Assembly (NCBI GenBank): GCA_039881145.1
Contig: JAYKKI010000013.1
Location: forward strand, 41,807,501-41,871,500
Length of the DNA: 64,000 nt
Direction of reading: 5' to 3'
From: Druceiella hillmani
Taxonomy: Eukaryota; Arthropoda; Insecta; Lepidoptera; Hepialidae
Below the pieces are notes generated by a model, which saw nothing but the letters and a program-made list of their open reading frames with translations, searched no databases and was not told where the DNA came from. The translations under genes and the position numbers were made by a program. Below, one piece after another: positions 26,191 through 38,609 of this stretch (the first letter of the stretch is position 1; every line of letters begins with the position of its first letter).

Positions 26191-26850
26191 CCGTTTGAGT
26201 GTGCACGAGCGCCATCGCACTCGTCCATGTACTAACTAAATTTGCCACGAGCGCGATGGTGCTCGCAACATCAGTTGCTGTTTAGTGCGCGGTAGGGGAA
26301 GTCGCTCGCACGCATCGCTAATGTTTTATCTTTCTACATGTTACATAAAATTCAAATTATAATATTATTAGTAATGACAATATAAAAAGGATCTAGGAAA
26401 AGAAAATTTTTAACTCATAATGTCGGAATACGAAAATAATTTGAGTGAAAATGATCGGTTTTCAACTTGTGAAGTAAGTGATAGTGGGAGTGACATTGTG
26501 GTGCGCTCACAATTTGGCGTAATGCAAATTTTGAGTGATAGTGATAATAGTGACGATAACAATTATTTTGCTGATATGGAGGATGTACCGGACTGCAAAA
26601 ATACGATGTGACCTTGATTTCAGTTTTTGTTATAATTTTTGTTCACAATATATATTTCCATAATTTTCTTTGTACTTGATTATCCTTGTACAAGTTTTTA
26701 TTAAGAAAACACCGAAAAAATTATTAAAATTGAATGATTTTTGGAAGAGATACATTTTTTTTTCGAGACAAGGGTAAATGACATCAAAAACGAAAGATTT
26801 CTTTGGCATTTTGAAGTATATATGAGTAAAAAACCGTAGCACTGAAACGG
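26191..26850 (+). mobile_element. piggyBac-type deletion derivative, copy 2
   Basis: TTAA at 26187-26190 and 26851-26854. Starts CCGTTTGAGTGTGCACGAGC and ends GTAGCACTGAAACGG; the inverse of that end is CCGTTTCAGTGC. Subterminal inverted repeat of GAGCGCCATCGCACTCGT against ACGAGCGCGATGGTGCTCG. Length 660 bp, close to copy 1 at 18371-19033 and in the opposite orientation. Confidence 0.9.
26420..26611 (+). pseudogene. Acidic N-terminal ORF of piggyBac-like transposase, truncated
   Basis: 63 codons, MSEYENNLSENDRFSTCEVS followed by SDSGSD and SDSDNSDDNNYFADMEDVPD. Same protein start as on the minus strand at 18801. Both copies remain open through the acidic segment and stop soon after. No catalytic domain. 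Confidence 0.6.
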
Positions 26851-27090
26851 TTAAGTAACTCAGTATAGAGGTTTCATTACAATAACTATCAAATATGTTT
26901 AAAGATATTAACTTTTCTCTGTTGCGTTATAGTTACATCTGTGAATGTGTTTAACACAAACTTAAATTTTAGATTTCCTCAAAAACTTCCAAAATTTACA
27001 AAATATAGTAAAATAATTCTGCACATTTTGTTTCTAGATAGTTTAAAAATAAAAAAAAGTCAATAAAAACTAAATATATGGTATAATTTT

Positions 27091-27096
27091 TTTATT
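27091..27096 (-). terminator. Poly(A) signal of the macro-domain gene
   Basis: AATAAA on the minus strand, 87-92 bp past the stop codon at 27183. The stretch 26855-27090 shows nothing else. Confidence 0.6.
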
Positions 27097-27182
27097 TGTT
27101 GACTTCAAAAAAAAAACCAAAAAATATAAAAAAAAACAGATTCATTTTCCATAACCACCAACTCTATTTTAAATAGACAGAT

Positions 27183-27484
27183 CTACTCCAGTGGGAAATA
27201 CAACTGCATCAACGTCTCGTATATATCGACGTCAACCTGCAGAAACGTGCAGAAGATCAACCTGTCTACAAAGCTTGCGCTCGACGCATCACGCTCGAGG
27301 AATGTCCTCGCTTCCGAGAGTGCAATGTGAGCCGCTAACCTATTTGGGAATCCGTAAATTCCTGTCGAAATGCACGGAAAGGCCATCGAGCGAAGTTCCG
27401 GTGAGATGTGCGAGAGACACTTTTGATAGCACGATTGAAGCAAAGATGCAGATTTATCATGAGGACCCACTGTCTGGATTACAT
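27183..27484 (-). CDS. MACROD-type macro-domain hydrolase, exon 4 (last)
   Basis: Completes the split Tyr, then VIQTVGP and SMAFPCISTGIYGFPN, the second substrate-binding loop, and the C-terminal VDRLIFCTFLQVDVDIYETL block typical of MACROD1/2, ending YFPLE and TAG. Acceptor tttttcag. Between TVGP and the next helix the loop is shorter than in vertebrate MACROD proteins. Confidence 0.95.
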
Positions 27485-28626
27485 CTGAAAAAATGAAGAT
27501 TTGGTTAGCAAGGTAGTGCTGAAAAATACTGGAATAACGACTCTAAAAATTACTTGTTTGTGAGAAAAAAACCGAATATAAGAATAGAAATAAAATTTAT
27601 AAACAAGCGTAAGTGAACCTAGAAAATTTGGAAAATCCGTTCATTATAGATGCTGCCACACTCAACACCCGCAGCTATGTTGAGGATATACTCTACTTCT
27701 TTTATGAACAAAGTAGCTGTTATTTGTGACTTTGTCCCCATAAAAATTTACTTCTGTTCGAATATGATATTGTGTAGGTGGTACTGAATTTATTATGGTA
27801 GTTTTGCAATTATCAGAATCATTTAGTGAAAATACAAATTACAAGTTATCTGAAATTTAGTGTGGCGGAAATTCTCAATAAGTGCAGACAGTTGTCTAAG
27901 TTCTGCGTTTATTTGTGTATTCACTCGGGCAGGCATAACTTGTAATGTGCATCACTGATTACTCCTGTGTGTACATAACCCCATGAGTGTAAACCTACTA
28001 TTAAGTACATTGTAAAGTTGTTAGTGGGTTGTTAAAGTGTGAAACTTCCTTGAATGTCATTTATTTACGTAGTATGCCTTTATTTCGTTATTTATTTAGC
28101 ATAGTGACACTTTGTATCGATACTTTTTACATAAAATTCATTTTAATAAGTTTTATCTTTGCCCTGATTTGTATTTGTTGTTTGGGTTAATTATATATTT
28201 GTTTATTCCACTTCTTTTCGTCAAATCAAAGGAAGTCAGTCACACAGTCATATCATTTAAAAAAAATAATCCACCACCATGGAACATTCGTGATGTCCAA
28301 TTTTGACGACATCATATTTCCTTTTGAGGTATTGAAAAAAATCAAATACATAAATGATTGAAACAGAGCAGATAAATGACACAGAATAAAACCGGAATGG
28401 GCTACTAGGCTATATTTACACATTCATCACCATCCTCCTGACAAAAACTTTCCAAAAATTAACAATTTTTTGCTTTGTTTAAAAACTTTTTCTTTCATAT
28501 GTATATAATTTTTACCTTTGATGAAAGTAAAAAAAAAACCTACAAAAATTTGTTTATATTTTTATTTTCGATAAAACTGTAAAACCGTTATAATCTAAAA
28601 CTGTTTATTTTTTGTGTTATTATTAT

Positions 28627-28699
28627 TTAACACAAGCGCTTCTCACGGGTGCATCTCACAAAGATGCACCATAAACATAATCGGTAATGAATGTGTTAA
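28627..28699. mobile_element. Possible very small TTAA element
   Basis: TTAA-CACA at the left and TGTG-TTAA at the right enclose 65 bp. An internal hairpin GGTGCATCTCACAAAGATGCACC lies inside (arms GGTGCATCT and AGATGCACC). Length and ends fit a piggyBac-type MITE, but the sample is small. Confidence 0.35.
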
Positions 28700-31600
28700 A
28701 ACAAAAAAAAATACATTGAGCTCTATTCTTACATAAATATGTCATAACTTACTCATATAAACATATCATATGACAACACTAATACTCATACTATAACAAA
28801 GCAAACAAAATAAAATTAGGATAAGGTGCTTGTTTAAACAATAAAGCTGTCAATATAGCTACAAACTTCAAGAACGGATGGCACAAATAATTGATATATT
28901 CGCAAAGGTGTTCCATCTATACGGCACTAATTTCAAATCAATTGTCCTATCTTTCATAAAAACTGCCAAAACTGTCAAAACCAACACATAAGGATTTGTT
29001 TAAAAGGCGCTTATGCTAGATGTTTTAGCGTATTGCTTTCATAGACGTTTTAATTTTTTTTGTATTGCTATGAATTGGATTTCACTTGTACTCTTAACTT
29101 ACAGAGTATGTTAATATAATAGTCTGTGATGCTCTGAAATTATCATCACAGTTTGTTATGTAAGATGCAAAAAATATGTCAATGGTCTGATGGTAATGAA
29201 AGCATGTAAAATAAGACTTAGGAAAGGATGCGAGTCCACAAGGCGACCTGTGTCAGATAGGATTTGTAAAACAGGGTCACCATCGTTAAAACAAATTTTT
29301 CAAAGAATCATGATTATTAAAATGTAAAAACGAGTGCAACGTGACACATATGTAATCAACAGATTTTTGGTTAACCACGAAAAGATTAAGTATGCACTCA
29401 GTACCCTACGTTGCCACCCACACTACATTATATATTATCATACTATATTTTGGTCAGTCCTACTATATATTACAAAGAAAAATTATATTATGAAAAATAT
29501 TATGTTTCCATCGTTAAATAAATTATACAGTGATACGTACAGAACAATTATAATGACAAAACTTTCATATAATAGTTTGCTTTTGATACAATCAGTTGGC
29601 TTAACCAATTACTGTTTCTCGATTCAAATATATATTTTCAGAATTGATAATAGCAAATCAAATAATTAAAAATATAAACAAAAACAAAGAGTTTGAACAT
29701 ATACATAAAAGCATTTTGAAAACTGATCAACCGCTTTCAGAAATACAGATTTCGCATTTACTTAATATTTTAAAAATTATTTTCTTCTTTCACAGAAATC
29801 TCCATTTCTGTGACATCTGCTTTCGCAAAATAATTTTTTCAGTGGTGAAACTAAAATGGGAGGAAGCGAGGAATAAATTTTCTTCATTAAAATAATGGAA
29901 TATGAAATGTTAATTTTACATTCACGTAAATTTGAAATGTTTAGACTCGTATAAAGACATTTTTAAAAATAAGAGTGTTAAGACAAAAAATAACTCAAAA
30001 TATAAACGGAAAAATAAACAAAAGTTAAAAATTAATCTGTACCCTTCGTTTTTCCAATTTTCCCAAAAAAATACTATATTTTTGCAAACTGTCAAAAATG
30101 ACACATAATTCCTCCAAAAAAGTTGGTAACCCTACCGGTAATCTCGCACTTAGATGTTTCCTGATTACACATGACAAGTGTCAAAAACAGTATTTTAAGT
30201 TTATCACTTTCAAATACTACAAAAAAGAAAGAAAATTTACATTATGTTTTGTTTTGACTATGAGCGCAATTGTGAACAAAGTATATTTTTGACACATGTT
30301 AAATGTTGGTAATACAGTTAACAGAATATGTGAAATATAAAATAAATGACTTGCATAAGGTTTTGATTTTTTTTTCCTGACTGTACTCTAAAGTGCCAAA
30401 TTTTAACCTTATTTTAATTTTTAAAATTTTTTTTACCTGACTGTTGTACTAAAGTGCCAAATTTTAACCTTAATAAGTACATAGATTTTGAGGAAAAATA
30501 ATAAAGTCAAAATTTTGAAAAAAATAGTTTTTCTCTTAAACTATTTGACTATTTCTAACGATTTTTACATGATTAACTAAGATATATTAAACATACTTAG
30601 GAAAACACCTGTAAAAATATATTTTAAATAAAAAGAAATATTTTTTCTTCCTTCCAAGCGATACCTACAGTTTTTTTTCCAACTGTTTACCTCTTGTTAT
30701 GCCTGTATCATATATTTTCATAACAATTTCTATAAACGGTTAGCCAGGGAAATTGATAACGAACAGCTTTACATAATATAACAGACAACGTCTATCTGAA
30801 TAGACAGACTTAGTCAAAAAATTTACCCGGATTTCTGTTTGTCCCTAATTAGTTGACCATGATTATACACATGTATGTACTTTGCTACACTATTAATTAT
30901 ATAAATATTGTTTTAAAAAAATCTTATGATAAGTACAATTCCTCGACAAAAAAATTATCTTTTGCATTAGTCATTTCACAAGTTCCCAAAAATATTATTA
31001 CATAACCGTTTATTTATATTTTGTGGGTAAAGTAATAATTTTACAGATATTAATTTGAACAATATGATGGATGTGCCACAACTGGAGACTTAATTTGCAT
31101 TTGAGATGTGTAACTCATGAGTGACAGATATAAAAGATATATCCCACATGTTATGATCATACCTATCACTCGCTCACTTGAAATCAAAATGTATCAGTAT
31201 ATCACTAGCTCGGGAGTGATCGGCGTCTTTTTCGTTTCACCAAATCAATCATTTCACTCACTCGTTGCGTCGTGGAGATAGATATAAAAGTATATGTTTT
31301 GACATTACATGAAAGAGAAAGAAAACGAACGAACTGTTTAGTCAAAAATGCAGCTGGAACTATGTAAACGACGTAGCTACTCGCGATCCAATGTGAACGC
31401 TGTGATAAAGTATACTTTAGTTCGCTCAAAACATTTGCGTAAAAAAACACTTGTTTTCTTTTATTTCAAAATTCTAATTTATAATTGTATAAATATGCCA
31501 ATCAAAAGTTATTTTATGTATAATTTGAATCTAGGTTGACAGTCCTAAATCCTAAACCTGCAAAGTATTAGACAAAGTGGATACTCTTGCAGAATTTATT

Positions 31601-32204
31601 ATTATTTTCAAACAATAGTTCAGTCGTTCTGTGGTACAATTATTACTATTTATCACCATGTTGTATGACCATTGTTTAACGTATGCGTAATAAATAATTT
31701 CGTTAATAACTCGGAGTACTGAGCTGCTGAGCTAGAGATATAAATGAGTGATATATATCTTTCCAATCAAATGATATATATCACTCTTTTCTTTTCATCG
31801 ATACATTTTACGCACCTCTAATTTGCACTAGTCCAGTTTAGGAGTACACAGCCTCCAGAATAATGTAAGTGCGCCTTAACATGTTGCGACATGCCGTGTT
31901 TGCAAACAAGATCATGGGGATTCTGCGTAGTAGATAATTAAAAGGAAATGTTTACACACTCGGTTTATTATATTTCCATGTTATTAAAGAAGATTCTGTC
32001 TAGAATTTTATGATTGCCTGGAAAGCTTACTTTGCCTTTTAACAAAACATTCATTAGCGTTGTTATACATGAACATAGTGACGATGAATAGGTGCTCAAA
32101 CTATAATAAACAAAATTATTTTATTTTTAATACAAATTAATTAAGCCATCTTTTATAAGTTAATTTTTAGGTTTAAATAATTAAACTAGGAACTTGTCAT
32201 ATAG

Positions 32205-32830
32205 TATGTCCCACTATGTGATAACAATGTTCAAAACGCTGGCTGTATCGTTCTACTTGGCGACCGCGGTTGTTGCGGTCATGATCAAAACGTTATTGAT
32301 GGCATCATTGTTCACAACGACTTCGAACCCACACTGACTCGTGAATCGACGTGGGTCGTTTATCTGTCAATTTGACATTGACACATTGACGTATGAAGTT
32401 TACGTAAATTAATTATTTCATGTTTGAATATTAGATATGGTGACGGAGAAAATTACCTTATGCAGCTCTGAGAAGTACCTAAGAGAAATAAAAATAAAAA
32501 TGCACCAGAAGACCCAAAATGTGCAACCATTTAATTTTCATAGAAATTAAATTGCACTTTTAAAATTACTGTATGTGTAAATGATTGTCTGATTGTTAAT
32601 TCATAATAAAAAATACAATGCTATAATCTCTTTAGTTTTGTCAAATACCCACTATTACCTCATAGTTAGAATACGCATTATTTATACCCGTTCCACTTGG
32701 ACTGAAAGTTACATCGTTGACAAGCTAGTGGAATGGGTTTAATCGCGGTCGTGGGCGCAAGCGTTGCGAGCAGCTAGTGGTACATACTCATAGTCGTTTC
32801 ACTCACAGAGTGTTAGCGTTAAAATTCAGC
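32205..32830 (+). repeat. Dispersed repeat family, copy C
   Basis: The longest continuous copy: TGTATCGTTCTACTTGGCGA, TGTCAATTTGACATTGACAC, ATGAAGTTTACGTAA, then CATCGTTGACAAGCTAG and a GCGTTGCGAGCAGC block. Compare 19690-20850 and 25985-26187. Confidence 0.6.
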
Positions 32831-33705
32831 ATGGTTATATATATTCAAACACAAAATTGTAAAAGGATATCCTTTAAAAAAAGTTTTTTAGGGTATCTCT
32901 CCTACATGTTGAAGTTTTATGATAATTGTGTATATGACTATCTCATTTGAACCGGAATATATACAATTGAATGGCGCGACTAGAGACGTTACTTGTAAGT
33001 AATAAGTCTTCTTTTTCACTACTTAAAAAAATCTCATAATAACAGTGGTAAATACATTTATATTCTTATCCATAATGTAACTATATTTGCAATTAAACCC
33101 TTCACAGTGAAACACTGTACCTGCCCAAGTGGGGCACAGTGGCATTGGCGCGGAGTGCTTTATAAGCAATTGCACGTAGCTTGCCCTAAATATATGACAT
33201 ATATCCATCACATATTTATAAATATTTGAAAATACGTAATTTATGATATTCAAGCAAAGTTATTGAATTATATGACCTGTAGCTTGAACGCACAAGCCAA
33301 ATGGTACCGCTGTGTGTAATTTTAGATGTTAGTTTATAAAATTCATACCAACCTCACAAAGTATGAAATTAAAAGTAAAATCACTTCGCAGAAATCTTCT
33401 ATATCAAATTAAAATTGATTACGTCATTTTAAGCGCCAACATGTAGGGGCAGAGTAAGTTACATTTGCATAGTTTACCACGGCCATATTTAGAATGAAAC
33501 AATCCATGTATTGTTTTTTCTATTAGCGCATTCTCACTCACACACACAGAATCACCATGTGTATTGGTTATAAAGATCTGTCAAATGTCAGTCAAAGTAA
33601 ACGAACTTTAATGAAATAACTTTATATAAAAATATACAGTTTTCCATTTTTTAAAATACACCTGTTATATTCTGCCAGTGAATTTAATGAACTGAATTAA
33701 TTGTT

Positions 33706-33763
33706 ATGATGTCTGTGCACAGTTGTGACAGTCTAGAACGGTATAATGTATATTGTCATACAG
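33706..33763 (+). CDS. Candidate first exon of unknown gene
   Basis: ATGATG start, 19 codons (MMSVHSCDSLERYNVYCHT) and one base, then a gtgaga donor. It is phase-matched to 34006-34093, giving a Gly codon at the junction. No family recognised. It lies on the strand opposite to the macro-domain gene, inside its intron. Both splice sites are good, but the coding stretch is short; a chance match or a TE fragment is possible. Confidence 0.3.
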
Positions 33764-34005
33764 GTGAGATTTTGGAATTTTTCTAACATGGCAGACCAAA
33801 GCCAGTTTTAAAAATTACTTGTAGATGGTTGAAAAAATAAATTTTTTTTACATTTTTTTGAAGTTTGAGTTCACTAGAATATCTGGTAAAGATGGTAAGG
33901 TAGTATTTGGATAAATAAGCCAGTTACAGCCGAGAGGTGAAACGGGTGACCCTTCGAACAAAAGACAGCAGACTTATTTTGTGTTTCAGTTGTTTGTATT
34001 TTTAG

Positions 34006-34093
34006 GTATGCGCCGACAACAAAATTTAGAAGCAATGAACATTCCGTTGACCGAGAAAGACCTACACTATGGGCCTGGTATAGATGATACCGT
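34006..34093 (+). CDS. Candidate second exon of unknown gene
   Basis: Acceptor gtatttttag, 28 codons including MRRQQNLEAMNIPLTEKDLH and YGPGIDDT, then a strong donor gtaagt at 34094. If not spliced, the frame ends at TAA (34095-34097). The composition is more protein-like than the surroundings. A next exon is not certain; ACATAACAGG after ccgcag at 36590 would keep phase, but I cannot support it further. Confidence 0.33.
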
Positions 34094-35682
34094 GTAAGTT
34101 GACAAATTTCATGATTTATTCATTCCCAAATTTTCAAATGCGTTTTTCTCCAAACCACGTTTTTTAAATCGGTACCCAAAATTTCTCGAAAACCAATGAA
34201 CCGATTGCCTTGAGGTTTTTTTTGGTTATTCTATACACTATTATCTAGTACTTGTCATACGATTTTTTTTCCGTTACTTAGTTTTTGTTTTATAGGCAAG
34301 GTAATAATTAATTTTTGGGCCAAAAATCATCCATTATGTTCAGACGTTTGCCATTTTGTCATAAATCGATGTTTTCAAAATCAGCTACGACAAGTACTAG
34401 ATTATTTTTTAAAATAATCTTTTTAAATAATCTTTTTGGTTTCTATTTAAATAATCTTTTTGGTTTTTTCTTTTGAGATGATTTTTGAAGATACGCTGGT
34501 GGTACCCAGTTTTTTTTAGTGTTCCAAGTATCATCCAATATCCTTGTGCATTTTTGGACGCAGTGATTGTCAACGTGTTTGTTTGGTTCCCAATTTTTGA
34601 CACCTTAACATATGTACTTATGCAATATAGCTTTTGATCTTGAGTCACCGAAAATGACAAATTAGCGAGAAAATTAAGCAAGGAGTATAACATTAGAGAG
34701 AGTCAGATTGGTAAGAACTTTGGTAAGAGGACTCTTGGTAATAATAAAATAAAATATACTTCACTTATTACATAAATATAAACATATATACTGTTTAATA
34801 GCTTGCCCTACCCAAAAAGCACTGCACACCAATGCTGTTAAGATTCTGCACTTTTAAGGTCCTAAAGCAAAATCGTCTTTTGTGGCTAATAACATACAGG
34901 CTTTTTCATTCATTTTAAGCAATTGTCCTTATTGGCATTACCTTAAGGTTTCATTACACACAGTGTTCAGGAATAGATATCGGACAAAGAAAGACGCTAT
35001 TTGTTGCCTATAAAGGAATAAATTGTCATTGAAATAAAACATAACATATGTCCTTTTTCTAATTGAGCGCAAACAATTTTACACATAACTCTTTTTAATA
35101 AACCCAATACTTGCCCGGAGGCGGTATTTACCCGTAGTGGAGATGTCTTCGCAGCTGTTCATGGGTTATTCCCCTGAGCAGTAAAAAAATGTGCTTAAGT
35201 ATTGTGCATACGAAAAAGATGACAAATAATCTTATTTTAAATTTTCTGAAAAAACGTCATCTTTTAAATTTTATTTTAACAACAAGGAATAACTATTTTT
35301 CAGGCAAAAATAACGTCTTTCTTTGTCCGACACTTATTTCCAGACACCATGTATATCTTGTATTGATCCTACATTGACTCATAATTTGAATTGTATCATA
35401 CTAAACAAATTATTCACGTCTATTCATAAGGTCCAACTCTATTTTCTTAATTAAACTTAATAACCTTCTTAATTAATATTTGTACGACACTGAAAAAAAA
35501 ATTAATAATTTGGGTGATTTATATTTACTAAAAATAATTGAATATCTCCACCTAATGCGCAAACTCACGTTCATTGCAGTTAAAGTGTTACACAATTGGT
35601 ATGTTTTGTTTCTGAACATCGGTAATTTTTCTGGACACAATGGTTTGCGAGACAGATAATTCTAGCTCTTAAAAAGACTTAC

Positions 35683-35758
35683 ATTTAGCAGGTAAGCAGT
35701 AACCTCCGGTAACCTTCGCCTGTCCCGTTGGACATCCGCCAAGCGAAGAACATTCCTC
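35683..35758 (-). CDS. MACROD-type macro-domain hydrolase, exon 3
   Basis: 76 bp reading EECSSLGGCPTGQAKVTGGY then CLPAK and one base of Tyr; this is the GGCPTGxAKxTxGYxLPAKY block of MACROD proteins. Acceptor ttttgtag and donor gtaagt on the minus strand. Confidence 0.95.
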
Positions 35759-36980
35759 CTACAAAAATTTCAACAAATTTTGTATACATTCATTGCTTTA
35801 TTTATTTATTTACAAAATCTATATGTATAATGAGACAGTAACAAGCGTATGTCTGTGCACGCATCACATAAAAGCTATTGGATTGTTTTAATGACATTTT
35901 GCAGTTTTACAGCTCGCCTCCTTCAATATCTGGAATACAAACCACCACGCTGTTTCTTCTTGGGATTGAGCATTTAATTAACAGGTTACTACATAATTAT
36001 TAAAAGCAGATGTTTTAATTTTTAACCAATTCATTTAATTTTTAACCAACTTTAAAAAAGAAGGGGTTCTCAATTCGAATGTATTTATTGTGTATGTGTT
36101 ACCTCATATCTACTGCATTTATTATATATATCTAATTATTGTCTTTGACTGAAAGAGATTGCTCATGTAGTGATAAGTCTGTCAAACCTTTTTACACATA
36201 TGTTACGGCATAGACTAAAGCCAGACTTTATAGAGTGTTGGATTTTGTTTCTTCTAGTCAAAAGATAATTCGTAGATAGATGACATATGTCGCACATGAA
36301 TAAACTAAAATCAGGTGTCATCAAAAGAGAGGGTTGCGTGTTAGCGAAAGCAAAAACATCACAATAACAACGAGGAAAAAATTAACAAAAGCTCAATCAC
36401 GGATGCGGCAATGCACAAATGTCAATAGACAACATTGTTTTCACTCAACTCGGTCATCCGTTGCGATCCAAAATAGTCACACTATTTTTTTGCAAATCGT
36501 TTAATCAATTAACCACCTTTTTTTCAAATCACAAATTCACGCAGACCAGATCCTATTATCAATTATTTAATCAGCTTTGTTAGTATTTTATTTACCGCAG
36601 ACATAACAGGAGAATATATCCGGGACGCTCTGCATCAGTTGACATTCTGAATGTAACTTTTTATCATCATCTTAAGATATCTAAAAAACTGTCTGTTTAA
36701 GCTTCAAAGTCAGAAAAAAGGACCTAAAAAGTTAAGCAACAAAACCAGCATGTTACATAGGAGACAACTTGTTAAAAATGTTAATATTATATTAAGTATA
36801 ACATAAAACTTTTACAATTATTAAATAGTTGTTTTAAAAGACTAATATGTAGCATTTTATTAGCGAAGATTAAAAAAAATGACATAATTCTATATCAAAA
36901 AAATTTGTTAATATAATCAGGATTCGCACTATGCACATTTAAGTGTACGTAACATTTCTATTAAACCACTAATAAATATT

Positions 36981-37400
36981 AACTAGCATGACCCGTGCGA
37001 AGTCTTCGCATTATTTATTCCATTATGAAGCTCAGATGACAGATCAAACAAATATTTTACTAAAATTGACATATGGAGGCGCAAGTATCAAAAGCATTGA
37101 GCTAAAGCGCCACTTTATTTATACGTGAGTGGATTTGAAATTAAACAAAAATTTTACCGACCGTCAATCATATCGACGTTGAGCCGTTAGATGGCAGCAT
37201 TGCTGTTTTGTGTATATAATTTTAATAATTAATTAATTTGCAAAAACAATAGCAATAATAAATTTTTTAGTTGTGGATGCCGGTAGAGCAAGCAATTATC
37301 TATAAAATGATATATAATTTATGTGGATTAGTTGTGAGGTTTTTTCTAAAAAGGGAGTGTAACATCTTAACCTTAGTGTATTAATATATATGATGATGAT
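36981..37400 (+). mobile_element. SINE/non-LTR-like repeat, copy 1
   Basis: About 420 bp starting AACTAGCATGACCCGTGCGA and ending in a TATATGATGATGAT tail. A copy at 56603-57030 in the same orientation differs at only a few positions over the whole length. The simple ATG-type tail and lack of terminal inverted repeats suggest a retroposed, RTE-tailed element. No ORF of size. Confidence 0.75.
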
Positions 37401-38017
37401 ATTATTTTTCACAACGTAAACACTCGGTTATATTTTGATGAGTGATCAAAAGAGAATGCTGTTTTCGGTCTAGTCATGAACAAAGACGAAACATATAAAG
37501 AATTATTCTTGCCTCTATTTAAGTTTTTTATTTTTCTTTTGTTTGCGCATAGAACTTTCCTAAAGTAAAAAAAAAATTCATCTAAATATTTAATATATGC
37601 CCTAATGTGAAAGTAGGGATGTTAGTGACAATTATATTTCATGTTATCGATACTTTTATTCAAGTAAATAAATACTCATCTATCCTTCAGATCAACCAAG
37701 TTAAATATGCCCATAAAAATCTGAGAAAGGAACGTGCACCTTAACCGGACTAGTTTGTATGTCACAATAAGACTTACATTTTTTATCTCATACATACAAT
37801 GGCGTCGGCTGGTACATACATATATATACAACACGTCTGGTTGGGTACTAAAGAGGATAAAAGGTTTATAGGATCAAATAAAAAAACAAAAAAAATTAAG
37901 AATAATGAAAATATCCAAAATCACTTTAGTTTATAGTTTTTTCCTAGTTAGTTACAATTGAACTAGAAAAGCTACAAATCCCTGCACATCCCGGTGGAGT
38001 ATTTTAAGTCTTTCAAG

Positions 38018-38200
38018 CTGCTGTCGAATCTGAACCTACCATCAGAAACCTTTCCAGCAATACTCAAACATACAGTGAATAAAGAGAATATTGAGTTCAG
38101 GAAGATACTTAAACTTCTTGGAATTTGTTGGAGCTGACATTTCAATGGGTAGTCACCTTTGATCTGACATTTCAATGTATCCTTAGTCATCTTAAGAAAT
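38018..38200 (+). pseudogene. Possible BEL/Pao reverse-transcriptase fragment
   Basis: One frame reads YFKSFKLLSNLNLP and later FRKILKLLGICW, resembling the BEL/Pao FxLRKWxSN..KxLGxxW segment of reverse transcriptase, then hits a stop. Too short and diverged to be certain. Confidence 0.35.
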
Positions 38201-38609
38201 ATGGTAATGTAGCAAACAAAATTCTGCCTAAATTATGAATCACTGCTCAGGGATAATAAAAAGGACGCATTCTTCACCGAAGCCTGTTTCTACCAGATAG
38301 CACCCTCAAATAGTTCGACAAAAGTGACATATCATCAAATGGTTCGAAAAAGTTGCACTTTGAAAATAGAAAATTGAATTAATGAATATTTATCATGAAT
38401 ATTTTTCATGTAAAAGGTCTGGAAACCCAAGACTCTAAATAGGAACTAAGGTACCTAATTGTCACGCAGATGTTTAACACAACTTGTTTATTACCTTTTT
38501 TACAGCTATTAGTTAAGTAAATCGACCTCAAGTGTATTGTCGACCTCAAATTGTTACAGATCTTATGGTGAGTCATGTTTAAAAGAAAATACAAGCATAC
38601 GAGCTTTGT

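Larger units (their letters stand above)
27485..35682 (-). other. Intron 3 of the macro-domain gene (8.2 kb)
   Basis: Holds dispersed repeat copy C, a possible small TTAA element, a candidate two-exon gene on the + strand, a hairpin at 31745-31786 (arms GAGTGATATATATC) and a short tandem AATAATCTTTTT repeat near 34409-34460. Otherwise AT-rich with no recognised gene. Confidence 0.85.

Noticed and set aside
27191..27496. 101-codon + strand ORF
   Set aside because: Antisense to the last macro-domain exon, whose minus-strand reading is conserved and spliced correctly.
33100..33180. GC-rich patch considered as a tRNA gene
   Set aside because: No cloverleaf or A/B box arrangement could be drawn.
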